This document shows positions 53,667-62,500 of a stretch of DNA of 64,000 nt, piece by piece. The translations under genes were made by a program, and so were the position numbers. Every line of letters begins with the position of its first letter. The first letter of the stretch is position 1. The stretch is from Hydrotalea sandarakina. Lineage in GTDB: Bacteria > Bacteroidota > Bacteroidia > Chitinophagales > Chitinophagaceae. The stretch spans positions 62,001-126,000 of the forward strand of contig NZ_QKZV01000004.1 of the NCBI RefSeq assembly GCF_003254115.1. Direction: 5' to 3'. Under the pieces are notes generated by a model. That model was given only the letters and a program-made list of their open reading frames with translations. It was not told the origin of the DNA and made no database searches.

Positions 53667-55751
53667 TTAAGCCTCTTTTTTTTCTGCTTCATTATTGCTT
53701 GAAATACCATCTCCCGAAACGGCCGGCATATTGGTTGGAGGAACTCCGCCAATGGGATCGGGTTCAACGGGATTATCTAAAATTTTCTTTTCGTCAAATG
53801 GACGTTTGCCTATTAACTCTTCCACATCACTTTTGTGTAGCACTTCTTTATCTAATAAAGCTTTGGCTAATTTTTCAACTTCAGCTTTCTTCTCTGTTAA
53901 TAAATCAAGTGTTTTTTTATAGGCCTCATTAATAATGTTGCGAACAGCTTCATCAATCATTTTGCCGGTTTCTTCACTGTAAGGTTTTGTGAAGGTGTTT
54001 TCCTGAGCAGGATCGTAGAAACTTACATTACCAATTTTATCATTCATTCCATATACAGTAACCATGCTGTAAGCAATGCGCGTTACTTGTTGTAAATCAT
54101 TTGAGGCGCCGGTTGAAATTTTACCAAAGAAAATTTGTTCGGAAGCTCTACCACCCAATGTCATACAAATTTGATCCATCAACTGGTCGGTGCTGTATAA
54201 GTATTGTTCTTTAGGTGTGTATTGCGCATATCCTAATGCAGCGGTGCCACGGGGCACAATGGTTACTTTTAACAATGGATATGCATATTCCAAGAACCAA
54301 CCACAAATAGCATGACCGGCTTCGTGGTAAGCAATAATTTCCTTTTCGTGCGGAGCAATAATTTTATTTTTCTTTTCCAATCCGCCAATTACCCTATCAA
54401 TGGCATCTTGAAAATCAATCATTTCAACTGCAGTTTTGTTTTTGCGTGCTGCAATTAAAGCTGCTTCATTACATACATTGGCAATATCAGCACCTGCAAA
54501 ACCGGGTGTTTGTTCGGCCAATTTATATATATCTAAACTTTCTGATACTTTAATAGGGGCTAAGTGAACTTTGAAAATCGCTTCGCGGCCTTTTAAATCG
54601 GGTTTATCAATAGTAATTTGTCTATCAAAACGACCGGGGCGTAATAAAGCGCTATCCAATACATCGGGGCGGTTAGTGGCAGCCAAAATAATGATACCTG
54701 AATCACCACCAAAACCATCCATTTCAACCAACAATTGGTTCAAAGTATTTTCACGCTCATCATTGCTCATAATGGCATTTCTTCCACGAGCACGACCAAT
54801 AGCATCAATTTCATCAATAAATATTATACAAGGTGCTTTTTCGCGGGCTTGCTTAAACAAGTCGCGTACACGACTGGCACCAACGCCTACAAACATTTCC
54901 ACAAAATCACTACCGCTAAGGCTAAAGAAAGGCACTTGTGCTTCACCGGCCATGGCTTTTGCCAAAAGGGTTTTACCGGTTCCCGGAGGTCCAATTAACA
55001 ATGCCCCTTTTGGAATTTTACCACCTAATGAGGTATATTTTTTGGGATTCTTCAAGAAATCAACAATTTCCATTACCTCAACTTTGGCTTCATCTAACCC
55101 GGCAACATCGGCAAAATTGATATTTACTTTAGAGCCTTTATCGAAGAGTGTAGCTTTTGATTTTCCGATACTGAAAATACCACCGGCACCACCGGCACCA
55201 CCGGCACCACCACCCATTTTACGCATGAATAAAATCCATACACCTATTACCAAAGCCATTGAAATGAGTGTACTGAAAATAGGGCCGCCAAACCAGTCGG
55301 CATCATCGGTTGGATAAGTGGGAACTTGTTGTACATCCGGGTGTGTTTTGTAGAATTGATCCATTTGATCATTAAACACCTTCCAATCAGTTACTTTAAA
55401 TTCAAATACCGGCACATTTTTAAAGTCGGCAGGATTTAGTTTGCGTTTGAATTTTTCTTCATAAAAGGGTTTAGTAAGGCTATCGGGTTTAATGTAAACA
55501 CGAACCAATTCTTTATTTCTAACCAAATCTAATTTCTCAACATCACCTTTAGCCAACATATTTTGTTCCATGTCTTGTTGGCTAATTTTTGCTGATTCGG
55601 GTGTAAACCTTCCCCAAAAAGTTGAACCAATTAAAATGGCAAAAACTATCAGGTAAATCCAATAGATATTGAATTTGGGTGTTTTTTTATTTGGGTTACC
55701 GTCACCTTTATCAGAAAATGGAAATTTAGGTTTATTATCTTCTTGTGCCAT
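53667..55751 (-). CDS. ftsH: ATP-dependent zinc metalloprotease FtsH
   Basis: Membrane-bound AAA+ protease that degrades misassembled membrane proteins and short-lived regulators. The 694-residue chain has TM1 (30-46), a periplasmic domain, TM2 (158-176), and a Gly/Ala-rich linker (180-191). The AAA domain has Walker A GPPGTGKT (254-261), Walker B IIFIDEID (309-316), and the second region of homology ILAATNRPDVLDSALLRPGRFD. The peptidase site is HEAGH (476-480). The linker is encoded by a 9-bp tandem repeat (55181-55209). It is followed by LUD and lpxH-like genes and preceded by rsfS. Confidence 0.97.
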   Translation of the reverse strand: MAQEDNKPKFPFSDKGDGNPNKKTPKFNIYWIYLIVFAILIGSTFWGRFTPESAKISQQDMEQNMLAKGDVEKLDLVRNKELVRVYIKPDSLTKPFYEEKFKRKLNPADFKNVPVFEFKVTDWKVFNDQMDQFYKTHPDVQQVPTYPTDDADWFGGPIFSTLISMALVIGVWILFMRKMGGGAGGAGGAGGIFSIGKSKATLFDKGSKVNINFADVAGLDEAKVEVMEIVDFLKNPKKYTSLGGKIPKGALLIGPPGTGKTLLAKAMAGEAQVPFFSLSGSDFVEMFVGVGASRVRDLFKQAREKAPCIIFIDEIDAIGRARGRNAIMSNDERENTLNQLLVEMDGFGGDSGIIILAATNRPDVLDSALLRPGRFDRQITIDKPDLKGREAIFKVHLAPIKVSESLDIYKLAEQTPGFAGADIANVCNEAALIAARKNKTAVEMIDFQDAIDRVIGGLEKKNKIIAPHEKEIIAYHEAGHAICGWFLEYAYPLLKVTIVPRGTAALGYAQYTPKEQYLYSTDQLMDQICMTLGGRASEQIFFGKISTGASNDLQQVTRIAYSMVTVYGMNDKIGNVSFYDPAQENTFTKPYSEETGKMIDEAVRNIINEAYKKTLDLLTEKKAEVEKLAKALLDKEVLHKSDVEELIGKRPFDEKKILDNPVEPDPIGGVPPTNMPAVSGDGISSNNEAEKKEA
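55181..55209 (-). repeat. 9-bp tandem repeat in the ftsH linker
   Basis: CACCGGCAC is repeated three times in a row and then partly again. It encodes Gly-Ala-Gly-type residues between TM2 and the AAA domain. The unit keeps the frame, so slippage would change only linker length. Confidence 0.8.
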
Positions 55752-55796
55752 ATAATTTGCGCTTCAATTTTAAGTTTTTCTCTGTCAAAATTAGGG

Positions 55797-56204
55797 TTAT
55801 TCTTCGCTGTGTGCCATAGCAGGCGCATCGCTCCACATTTCTTCCAAGCGGTAAAATTTGCGAGCATCGGGCTGCATAATGTGCACTACCACAGTTACAT
55901 AATCAATTAATATCCAATGAGCCAAATGCTGACCTTCCTGGCGATAAGGCAATTCATTGCAAATTTGTTTTACTTGGTACTCAACAAAATCAGCTATTGC
56001 TTTTACCTGCGTATTACTGGTTGCTTCACAAATAATGAAAAAGTCGGCAACCGCTTCCGGTATATTCCTTAAATCCAGGCTGGTTATTTTTGAACCTTTT
56101 TTTTCCTGGATGGCGCTAATAATTGTTTTAAAAATTTTTGAATTCCGGTTAAGCCGCGAAACCTTTGAAGTTTTTCGGTTATTAATTGCTGAAAGAGGTG
56201 CCAA
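55797..56204 (-). CDS. rsfS: ribosome silencing factor RsfS
   Basis: A 135-residue protein that binds L14 and blocks subunit joining under starvation. The Iojap/RsfS core is clear: FKTIISAIQEKKGSKITSLDLRNIPEAVADFFIICEATSNTQVKAIADFV, then GQHLAHWILIDYVTVVVHIMQPDARKFYRLEEMW. About 25 residues precede it (MAPLSAINNRKTSKVSRLNR). There is no in-frame ATG before the core, and stop codons lie just upstream, so translation must use the TTG at 56204 (or a rarer codon). It precedes ftsH by 45 bp. The divergent birA gene also appears to need a TTG start. Confidence 0.92.
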   Translation of the reverse strand: MAPLSAINNRKTSKVSRLNRNSKIFKTIISAIQEKKGSKITSLDLRNIPEAVADFFIICEATSNTQVKAIADFVEYQVKQICNELPYRQEGQHLAHWILIDYVTVVVHIMQPDARKFYRLEEMWSDAPAMAHSEE

Positions 56205-56309
56205 TAATCAGATAAATTTTAGTGAAAAAATGAATTTTTAGTTGAATATAAATAAAACAATTGAACTTTAAAACAGTTTAATGCAAATTGCGATTGCATT
56301 TTTGAACTG

Positions 56310-56343
56310 TTTGGTTACACCAAATTGTTCATTTATATATTTG
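56310..56343 (+). promoter_or_regulatory. promoter of birA
   Basis: TTTG (56310-56313), a 22-bp spacer and TATATTTG (56336-56343) match the Bacteroidota consensus. The predicted start near 56349 lies about 14 nt before the TTG at 56363, supporting that start codon. Confidence 0.65.
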
Positions 56344-56362
56344 TGTCAAAAGTAACAATCTT

Positions 56363-57139
56363 TTGTCATCTAACAGCATTATACCCACCATTGGAGAACG
56401 CCTGATTGAACTTAGCAGTATCGACAGTACCAATAACTATGCCCTTCAATACATTAAAAACAATTTGGCGGAACACGGAACCGTAATTTTTGCCCATGAA
56501 CAAACAGCTGGGAAAGGACAAAGAGGCAAAAGTTGGGTAACAGCCCCTAACAGCAACTTAACTTTATCGGTTATTTTAAGCATGCGCTTCTTGTCATTAC
56601 CGAAACAATTTTATTTTAGTGCGGCCATGGCTTTAGCAGTTCAACAATTTTTTAACAATTATACAGCCAATGAAACTGTCATAAAATGGCCAAATGACAT
56701 TTACTGGAATGACAGGAAGGCAGGTGGCATTTTAATTGAGAACAGCATTTCGGAAAAAGGTATTTGGAATTGGGCTGTGGTAGGTATTGGATTAAACATT
56801 AATCAAACCCAATTCCCTGATTGGCTACCTAACCCCGTATCACTAAAACAAATTACCGGCAAAACATTTAATTGTAAAGCATTAGCTATTGAACTTTGTT
56901 ACTATTTACAAACTTATTTTGCATTGCTCCGCACCGGAAACTTTCAACACATTTTAGCATTATATAATCATAATTTGTATAAAAACAACTGCCGGGTTAC
57001 TTTGAAAAAAAACAATGAGTTGTTTGAAACCAATATTATTGGTGTGAATGAAGAAGGACTATTAATTACAAAACGAGATGCAACCACCCAACTGTTTAGC
57101 TTTGGGGAGATAGAATGGGTTATTCCAAAAAAACAATAG
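56363..57139 (+). CDS. birA: biotin-[acetyl-CoA-carboxylase] ligase
   Basis: Attaches biotin to the biotin carboxyl carrier protein through biotinyl-AMP. The 258-residue monofunctional enzyme has LIELSSIDSTNNYA, the ATP/biotin loop AGKGQRGKSW (49-58), and the catalytic VIKWPNDIYWNDRKAGGILIE, then a C-terminal SH3-like domain. It lacks the N-terminal winged helix of E. coli BirA and so does not regulate transcription. No in-frame ATG precedes the conserved N-terminus; the TTG at 56363 is the best start and sits just after a good promoter. Confidence 0.94.
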   Translation: MSSNSIIPTIGERLIELSSIDSTNNYALQYIKNNLAEHGTVIFAHEQTAGKGQRGKSWVTAPNSNLTLSVILSMRFLSLPKQFYFSAAMALAVQQFFNNYTANETVIKWPNDIYWNDRKAGGILIENSISEKGIWNWAVVGIGLNINQTQFPDWLPNPVSLKQITGKTFNCKALAIELCYYLQTYFALLRTGNFQHILALYNHNLYKNNCRVTLKKNNELFETNIIGVNEEGLLITKRDATTQLFSFGEIEWVIPKKQ

Positions 57140-57143
57140 CTGA

Positions 57144-57392
57144 ATGATGAATTTTACTTTTGCCGATTTGGTAGGCTTTACGGGCGTTTTATTATTACTG
57201 TTAGCCTATTTTATGCAACTAAGTAATATTATAAAAAAGGATAGTAAGTGGTATATTGTTTTAAATGTTGTTGGTGCCGGACTTTCGTGCTTAGCCAGCA
57301 TTTTAATACATTATATTCCTTTTGTTATTTTAGAATTTACCTGGATGCTGGTATCGTTTTTCCCTTTATTTCAAAGGCCTAAAAAAGCCTAG
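57144..57392 (+). CDS. small integral membrane protein (CBU_0592-like)
   Basis: An 82-residue protein with three hydrophobic segments: FADLVGFTGVLLLLLAYFMQ, then WYIVLNVVGAGLSCLASILI, and IPFVILEFTWMLVSFFPLF. It resembles the small CBU_0592-type membrane proteins of unknown function, in which the GVxLLLxAYxL and N-xxGxxxL pattern is conserved. It starts 4 bp after birA, so the two are co-transcribed. No further function can be inferred. Confidence 0.7.
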   Translation: MMNFTFADLVGFTGVLLLLLAYFMQLSNIIKKDSKWYIVLNVVGAGLSCLASILIHYIPFVILEFTWMLVSFFPLFQRPKKA

Positions 57393-57526
57393 CTCAATTT
57401 GCTGAAGTAAACAGGAAGTTTGTTCAGAAATATTCATACCGACTCTCAAACAGATGAAACACTATGATTTTTTTTATAAATTATGAAACATATATTGAAG
57501 CTGCTTCACAAAAGCACATTTACTAT

Positions 57527-58969
57527 TTAGAATGACTTGGCAGAATGTATAATATTATTAATTGGGAAAATAAAGGTGAATGACACACCTTTTTGTTGAT
57601 TATTTTGTACTTGAAATTGACCACTTAACAAGGCTGTTCTCCGTTTCATTGACAAAAAGCTACTTTGCCTTTCTAAAACATCTTCAGAAATTCCCACACC
57701 ATCATCGGCAAATACAATTTTCATTTTATTGTTTTCATTAAAAACATACAACTCGGCATGGCTGGCTTTAGAATGTTTCAATAAATTATTAAAGCATTCC
57801 TGTATTATTCTATAAATGTTAAGTTGTGCATTAAAATCAAAATAAGGCTCAACTGAAAAATCAAAATCGTAAATAATTTTAGTACCACTGGCTTCAGATA
57901 TATTTCTGATTAAATCGGCCAAGCCTGCAAATAAACCATTATCAATTAGTGCTTTGGGGCGAATATTGCTCACAATATTTTTACAATCGCGAATAGATTT
58001 TTCCAGCAAATTATTAATGCTTTCAGCAATGGCTGCATTTTCTTTCTCCATTGTGTTTTTAAGGAAAGAAAAATATACTTTCATTGCAATTAAATTCTGA
58101 GTTAGTCCATCATGTATTTCTGCGGCAAATCTTTCACGTTCCTGTTCCTCTATGGAAACAATATTGGCATAGGCCTCTTCTAATGATCGTTTTAACAATG
58201 TTTGCTCTGTTACGTTATGTGCCACCATCAATACACAAGGAATATTGTTGTAATCAATATCAGCTAAAAGAATATTTACCAATAATTTATTGCCGGATTT
58301 GGTAATATGATTATAAACAACTTCTTGCTTTGTTTTTTCGCAATCAGAAAATTTATTTTTGCAGCCATTTAAAAGTTTTTCAAATTCATTTTTAGCAAAC
58401 AAGTTGGAAATAATCATTTGCAAAAACTCTTCATGCGTATATCCGTATGTTTTTTCAGCAGCTTCGTTTACTTCAATAATTTGCAAAGTTTCAGGATGAT
58501 ATACCCACATGGGTTGCGGACTAAGCTGGAATAAACTGCTGTATTTTTTTTCGGATTGTTGCAGCAGGTTTACCACTTTAGTGCGCTCAATGGTATAAAC
58601 AATACTTTTATAAATTGTATCAGGTTGCAAATCATCTTTCAACAAATAATCCGCCACACCAAATGAAAGTGAGGTAACACTAAACTGTATATCGGCATAA
58701 CCGGTTAGCACAATAACAGGAATTCCTTTTGATAATGCAACTACTTCTTTTACTAATTGCTCACCATGTTTATCAGGCAATGACAAATCGAGTAAAATGG
58801 CTTGAAATGAATTTTCAGCTTGCAATAAATTAGCAGCTTGTTTAAAAGTACTGGCACGAGTAATTAATACTTCGTCAAACCTATCCCGTAAGTATTCATC
58901 CAATAAAATAAAATCGCCTGAGTTATCTTCAATTACTAAAAGGGAAATGGATTTAAAGCGTTTTTGCAT
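57527..58969 (-). CDS. hybrid signalling protein: receiver - PAS - HisKA_3 histidine kinase
   Basis: A 480-residue cytosolic protein. An N-terminal receiver domain (about 8-125) has the phospho-acceptor Asp61 in AILLDLSLPD. A PAS domain follows (about 140-260), then a HisKA_3 dimerisation domain with His286 in ERFAAEIHDGLTQNL and a HATPase domain (IIQECFNNLLKHSKA; FADDGVGIS). The NarX/LiaS-like kinase core usually pairs with a NarL-type regulator, but none is encoded nearby, so its output is unclear. I chose ATG 58969 over a TTG 48 bp upstream that would overlap the preceding gene. It is the third gene of the signalling locus, 20 bp after the response regulator. Confidence 0.9.
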   Translation of the reverse strand: MQKRFKSISLLVIEDNSGDFILLDEYLRDRFDEVLITRASTFKQAANLLQAENSFQAILLDLSLPDKHGEQLVKEVVALSKGIPVIVLTGYADIQFSVTSLSFGVADYLLKDDLQPDTIYKSIVYTIERTKVVNLLQQSEKKYSSLFQLSPQPMWVYHPETLQIIEVNEAAEKTYGYTHEEFLQMIISNLFAKNEFEKLLNGCKNKFSDCEKTKQEVVYNHITKSGNKLLVNILLADIDYNNIPCVLMVAHNVTEQTLLKRSLEEAYANIVSIEEQERERFAAEIHDGLTQNLIAMKVYFSFLKNTMEKENAAIAESINNLLEKSIRDCKNIVSNIRPKALIDNGLFAGLADLIRNISEASGTKIIYDFDFSVEPYFDFNAQLNIYRIIQECFNNLLKHSKASHAELYVFNENNKMKIVFADDGVGISEDVLERQSSFLSMKRRTALLSGQFQVQNNQQKGVSFTFIFPINNIIHSAKSF

Positions 58970-58989
58970 ATTTGCCGAAAAAGTTTTTT

Positions 58990-59415
58990 CTACGGTAAGG
59001 TAACAATGTTCATCCAAAAGTTTTCAATTTCTTTTACGGCATTTATAAAATCTTGTACATCAACCGGTTTTGTAATGAAACAGTTTGCGTAATTCTTATA
59101 GGCCGTTTCAATATCTCTTTCTGCAGAAGAAGTAGTTAGCATTATAACCGGTATTTGTTTTAAGTTTTCGGAGTTTTTAATGAATTGTAATACCTGATGC
59201 CCGCTTTTTTTAGGAAGATTAATATCAAGTAAAATTAAATCGGGTAATTCTATTGACAAATTTGCAGAATCACTTAAATAATCAATAGCAGATTTCCCAT
59301 CTCTAACAACACTTATCTTTTTAACTAAACGACCTGAGCGCAATGCTTCTGTTGTTAGTAATACATCGCCTTCATTATCCTCAACCAATAAAACATGCAA
59401 ATTTTTCATGGGCAT
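58990..59415 (-). CDS. single-domain response regulator (Rcp1-like)
   Basis: A 141-residue stand-alone receiver. The acidic pocket is LLVEDNEGDVLL, the phospho-acceptor is Asp64 in LILLDINLPKKSG, the switch Thr is in IPVIMLTTSSAERD, and the Lys is in CFITKPVD. There is no output domain. It resembles Rcp1-type regulators, which shuttle phosphate from multi-PAS or phytochrome-like kinases. It lies between the giant kinase gene (132 bp upstream) and the REC-PAS-HisKA_3 gene, and could relay between them (inference). A second Met two codons in is an alternative start. Confidence 0.92.
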   Translation of the reverse strand: MPMKNLHVLLVEDNEGDVLLTTEALRSGRLVKKISVVRDGKSAIDYLSDSANLSIELPDLILLDINLPKKSGHQVLQFIKNSENLKQIPVIMLTTSSAERDIETAYKNYANCFITKPVDVQDFINAVKEIENFWMNIVTLP

Positions 59416-59547
59416 GAATTTATGATAAGTAAATATAGAAAATATATTCCATTAATTAAAGTAATATTTGATATTTATTTTTTAAAACTTTAGGCGAAGT
59501 AGATTATTAAATTTCAAACCTGAGTTGTAAAAAAAATTGAAAATACA

Positions 59548-62500
59548 TTAAGCCATTTCAGGTAGCCATACATAAAAAATGCTTCCTTCATCAGGCTTTG
59601 ATTCAACCCAGATTTTTCCGCCTAAATGGTCAATAATTTTCTTAACAATGGCTAAGCCAATACCCGTTCCGGAATAATGTTCCTGGGTGTGTAATCTTTG
59701 AAAGATAACAAATATTTGTTCTAAGTATTCCGATTCAATGCCAATACCATTGTCGGCAACAGTAAATAACCAACCTTCATTTTCAGGAACTGCATTTATG
59801 ACAATTTTAGGCGGTATATTGGGTTGGCGATATTTAATGGCATTATTGATTAAATTATTAAATACTTGAATTAAACTGCTGCGGTAATTATAAATTTGAG
59901 GCAAATCACCAATTTGTATGATAGCGCCGGACTCTTCCATTTGTGTTTTTTGCATAGCACAAACTTCCTGCAGCAGTTGATTCATGTTTATTGTTTCTTT
60001 TTTGGTTTTGATTTTTCCAATTTTTGAAAATTCTAATACATCTAAAATTAGCTGACGCATACGTTTGGCGCCATCTGTAGCAAAATGAATATATTGTTTA
60101 GCCTGTTCGTTTAATTGATGTTGATATTTTTGTTCTAACAAACTTAAGAAGCTGGTAATCATTCGTAAGGGTTCTTGCAAATCGTGTGAAGCCACATAAG
60201 CAAATTGTTCCAGTTCACGGTTACTTACAGCTAAATCGTGAATATGTTGTTGTAAAGAAAGTTCGTTGGTTTTTTGTTGATGAATATCTTGAATACTACC
60301 GTAAATTTTTACGCATTTGTTTTGAACCCATTCGGAACGGCCAATACAACGTACCCATTTTTGTTTACCGGTATAAGTTGTAATTAAAAATTCATCGTCA
60401 AAATCAACAGCGTTCTGTATAAGCTGTTGAATGGATTGTTCAATTTTTAATTTATTCTCGCCATTAAAAAACTCATAACCTTTCGTAAGGGCAGGCACAT
60501 AATTTTCCGGTACTTCAAATATTTCACGGGTAATTAACGACCAATACATACTATCGTTACTTTCATCTATCAAATTCAGCTCCCAGCTTCCTATTTTCGC
60601 CATTCGCGATGTACGTTTGGCCAACTCTTGCAAATTGTGTTTCTCGGTAATATCCATTATTATTGAATCCCAAACTATTGACCCATCTGCACGTTTTTGT
60701 GGATTACCAAATCCTTCATGATAATGTAAAGTTCCATCAGGTAAAACATGACGAAAACTTGCATGCCATGGTGTTAAATGCGTAGCAGATTCTATGATAG
60801 ATTGTTTTACCAATTCAAAATCACCGCCTTGTTTTATACCTTCCCAAACCAATTGTATATTATCCATGCATACTTGTGGCGATAACTGCCATATTTTATA
60901 GGAACCTTCAATTACAAATAAGAGTTTATCTGAGCCATTAGGTTTTAAATGGTATTGATAAATAACACCCGGTGCATTGTTGGCAATATTCTTTAACCTG
61001 CTTTCCATCATTACCCGATCATTAATGTCCTGAATACTACCAAACACACGAATGGTGTTCCCATAATATGTTTCACATTTGCCAATAATTCTTACCCATT
61101 TTTCATTCCCTTTTTGGGTAACGATGGGCACTTCTAAATCGTACGACATTGCTTTTTGAACGGCATTATTAAATGCTTCTTTTACGATTTTCTGATAATC
61201 GGGGCGGTAAAATTGTAAGGCTGAATTTTCATCAGGTACATAATTAGCCGGCACTTCATGAATGAGTTGAGTCATCTCAGACCATTTGAGCTGTTTTTTT
61301 CTGATGTCATATTCCCATGCGCCTACTTTAGCCAATTGATTAGCTGTTTGCAATAATTCCTCAAGCTGCAGAATTTCGGTAATATCGCGCCCATATACAA
61401 ACAATAAATCCTGTTCACCATATGCGAGTGATGTTTTCCATGATATAGAAAGATATTGTCCTGCACTTGTACGGTATCGATTAATGAAATTATTGCTTTG
61501 ACTTATTGCAGTTGCATTTTGTAAAAAGTACTGTTTTGTTGTAAGTTCATCATCGGGATGAACAAATGCGGTAAAGGGCTTTGTTGTAAGTTCATGTTCA
61601 GAATAACCTAATGCCTTGCAAAAGGCCTTATTAACTTTTATAAAATATCCATCAGGTGCCAAAATGGCCAAATAATCGTTTGCTGCATCAAAAAACAACT
61701 CCAATTGTTCTTCTTGTTGCCTACGCCTGATTTCACCACCCAAAAATTGCCCTAAAGGTTTGTAAATTTTATACTTTATATCTTTAATGTGAATGTTGTT
61801 GGTTGAAGCTAACATTAGCACCCCTATAAATTCATTTACATCGAATAATGGAATAGCCAAAGCCGATTGTAATTGTACCTGTTTAGCACTTTCTCTTCTA
61901 ATAAAAAGTTTGTTTTCAGTTATATTATCTAACACTTGCCACTGCCCGGTTTTCCATACCAAACCCGGAATACCTTCACCCATTTTCAATTGTTGTAAAT
62001 CTTTTGAATGGACATGAAATTGAGCAAATTGATCATTACTTGCATAGGCAGAAGCTAACTGCAATACATTTTTCCGATAATTCAACAACCACAACTCAGC
62101 AATTTGAAAAGTGCCATAGTTTGCTAAATAGTTTAATACCTGCAGCATTTGTTGTTGCAGGGATGCTTGAGACTTAAAGAAAAGCCCTATTTGCTGTTGT
62201 ACACTTTGCTGTAATTCATTTACTTTAGAAGCAGATATATCGCGCAATACGCCAATCATTCTAATGGGTCTGCCGTTTTCATTTCGAATTAAGTAACCAA
62301 TTTCTTCTACATAAACAAAAGCCCCATCAGCACGTTTAAATCTAAATTCTTTTTTCCAGCTGTTTTGATTTTTATCGTTTAAAAAATCTTCCCAACTGTT
62401 TTGATTCATTTCTGCATCGTAAGGATGCATTAACATTGCCCAATCAATTAACCGAAATGTTTTATTTGATTTTTCAAATCCAAATATTCTATAAAAACTG

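Noticed and set aside
54571-55317. Long open frame (248 codons) antisense to ftsH
   Set aside because: It lies entirely opposite a conserved gene, its translation is low-complexity (Ser/Pro/Ile-rich) and resembles no family. It is a codon-bias shadow.
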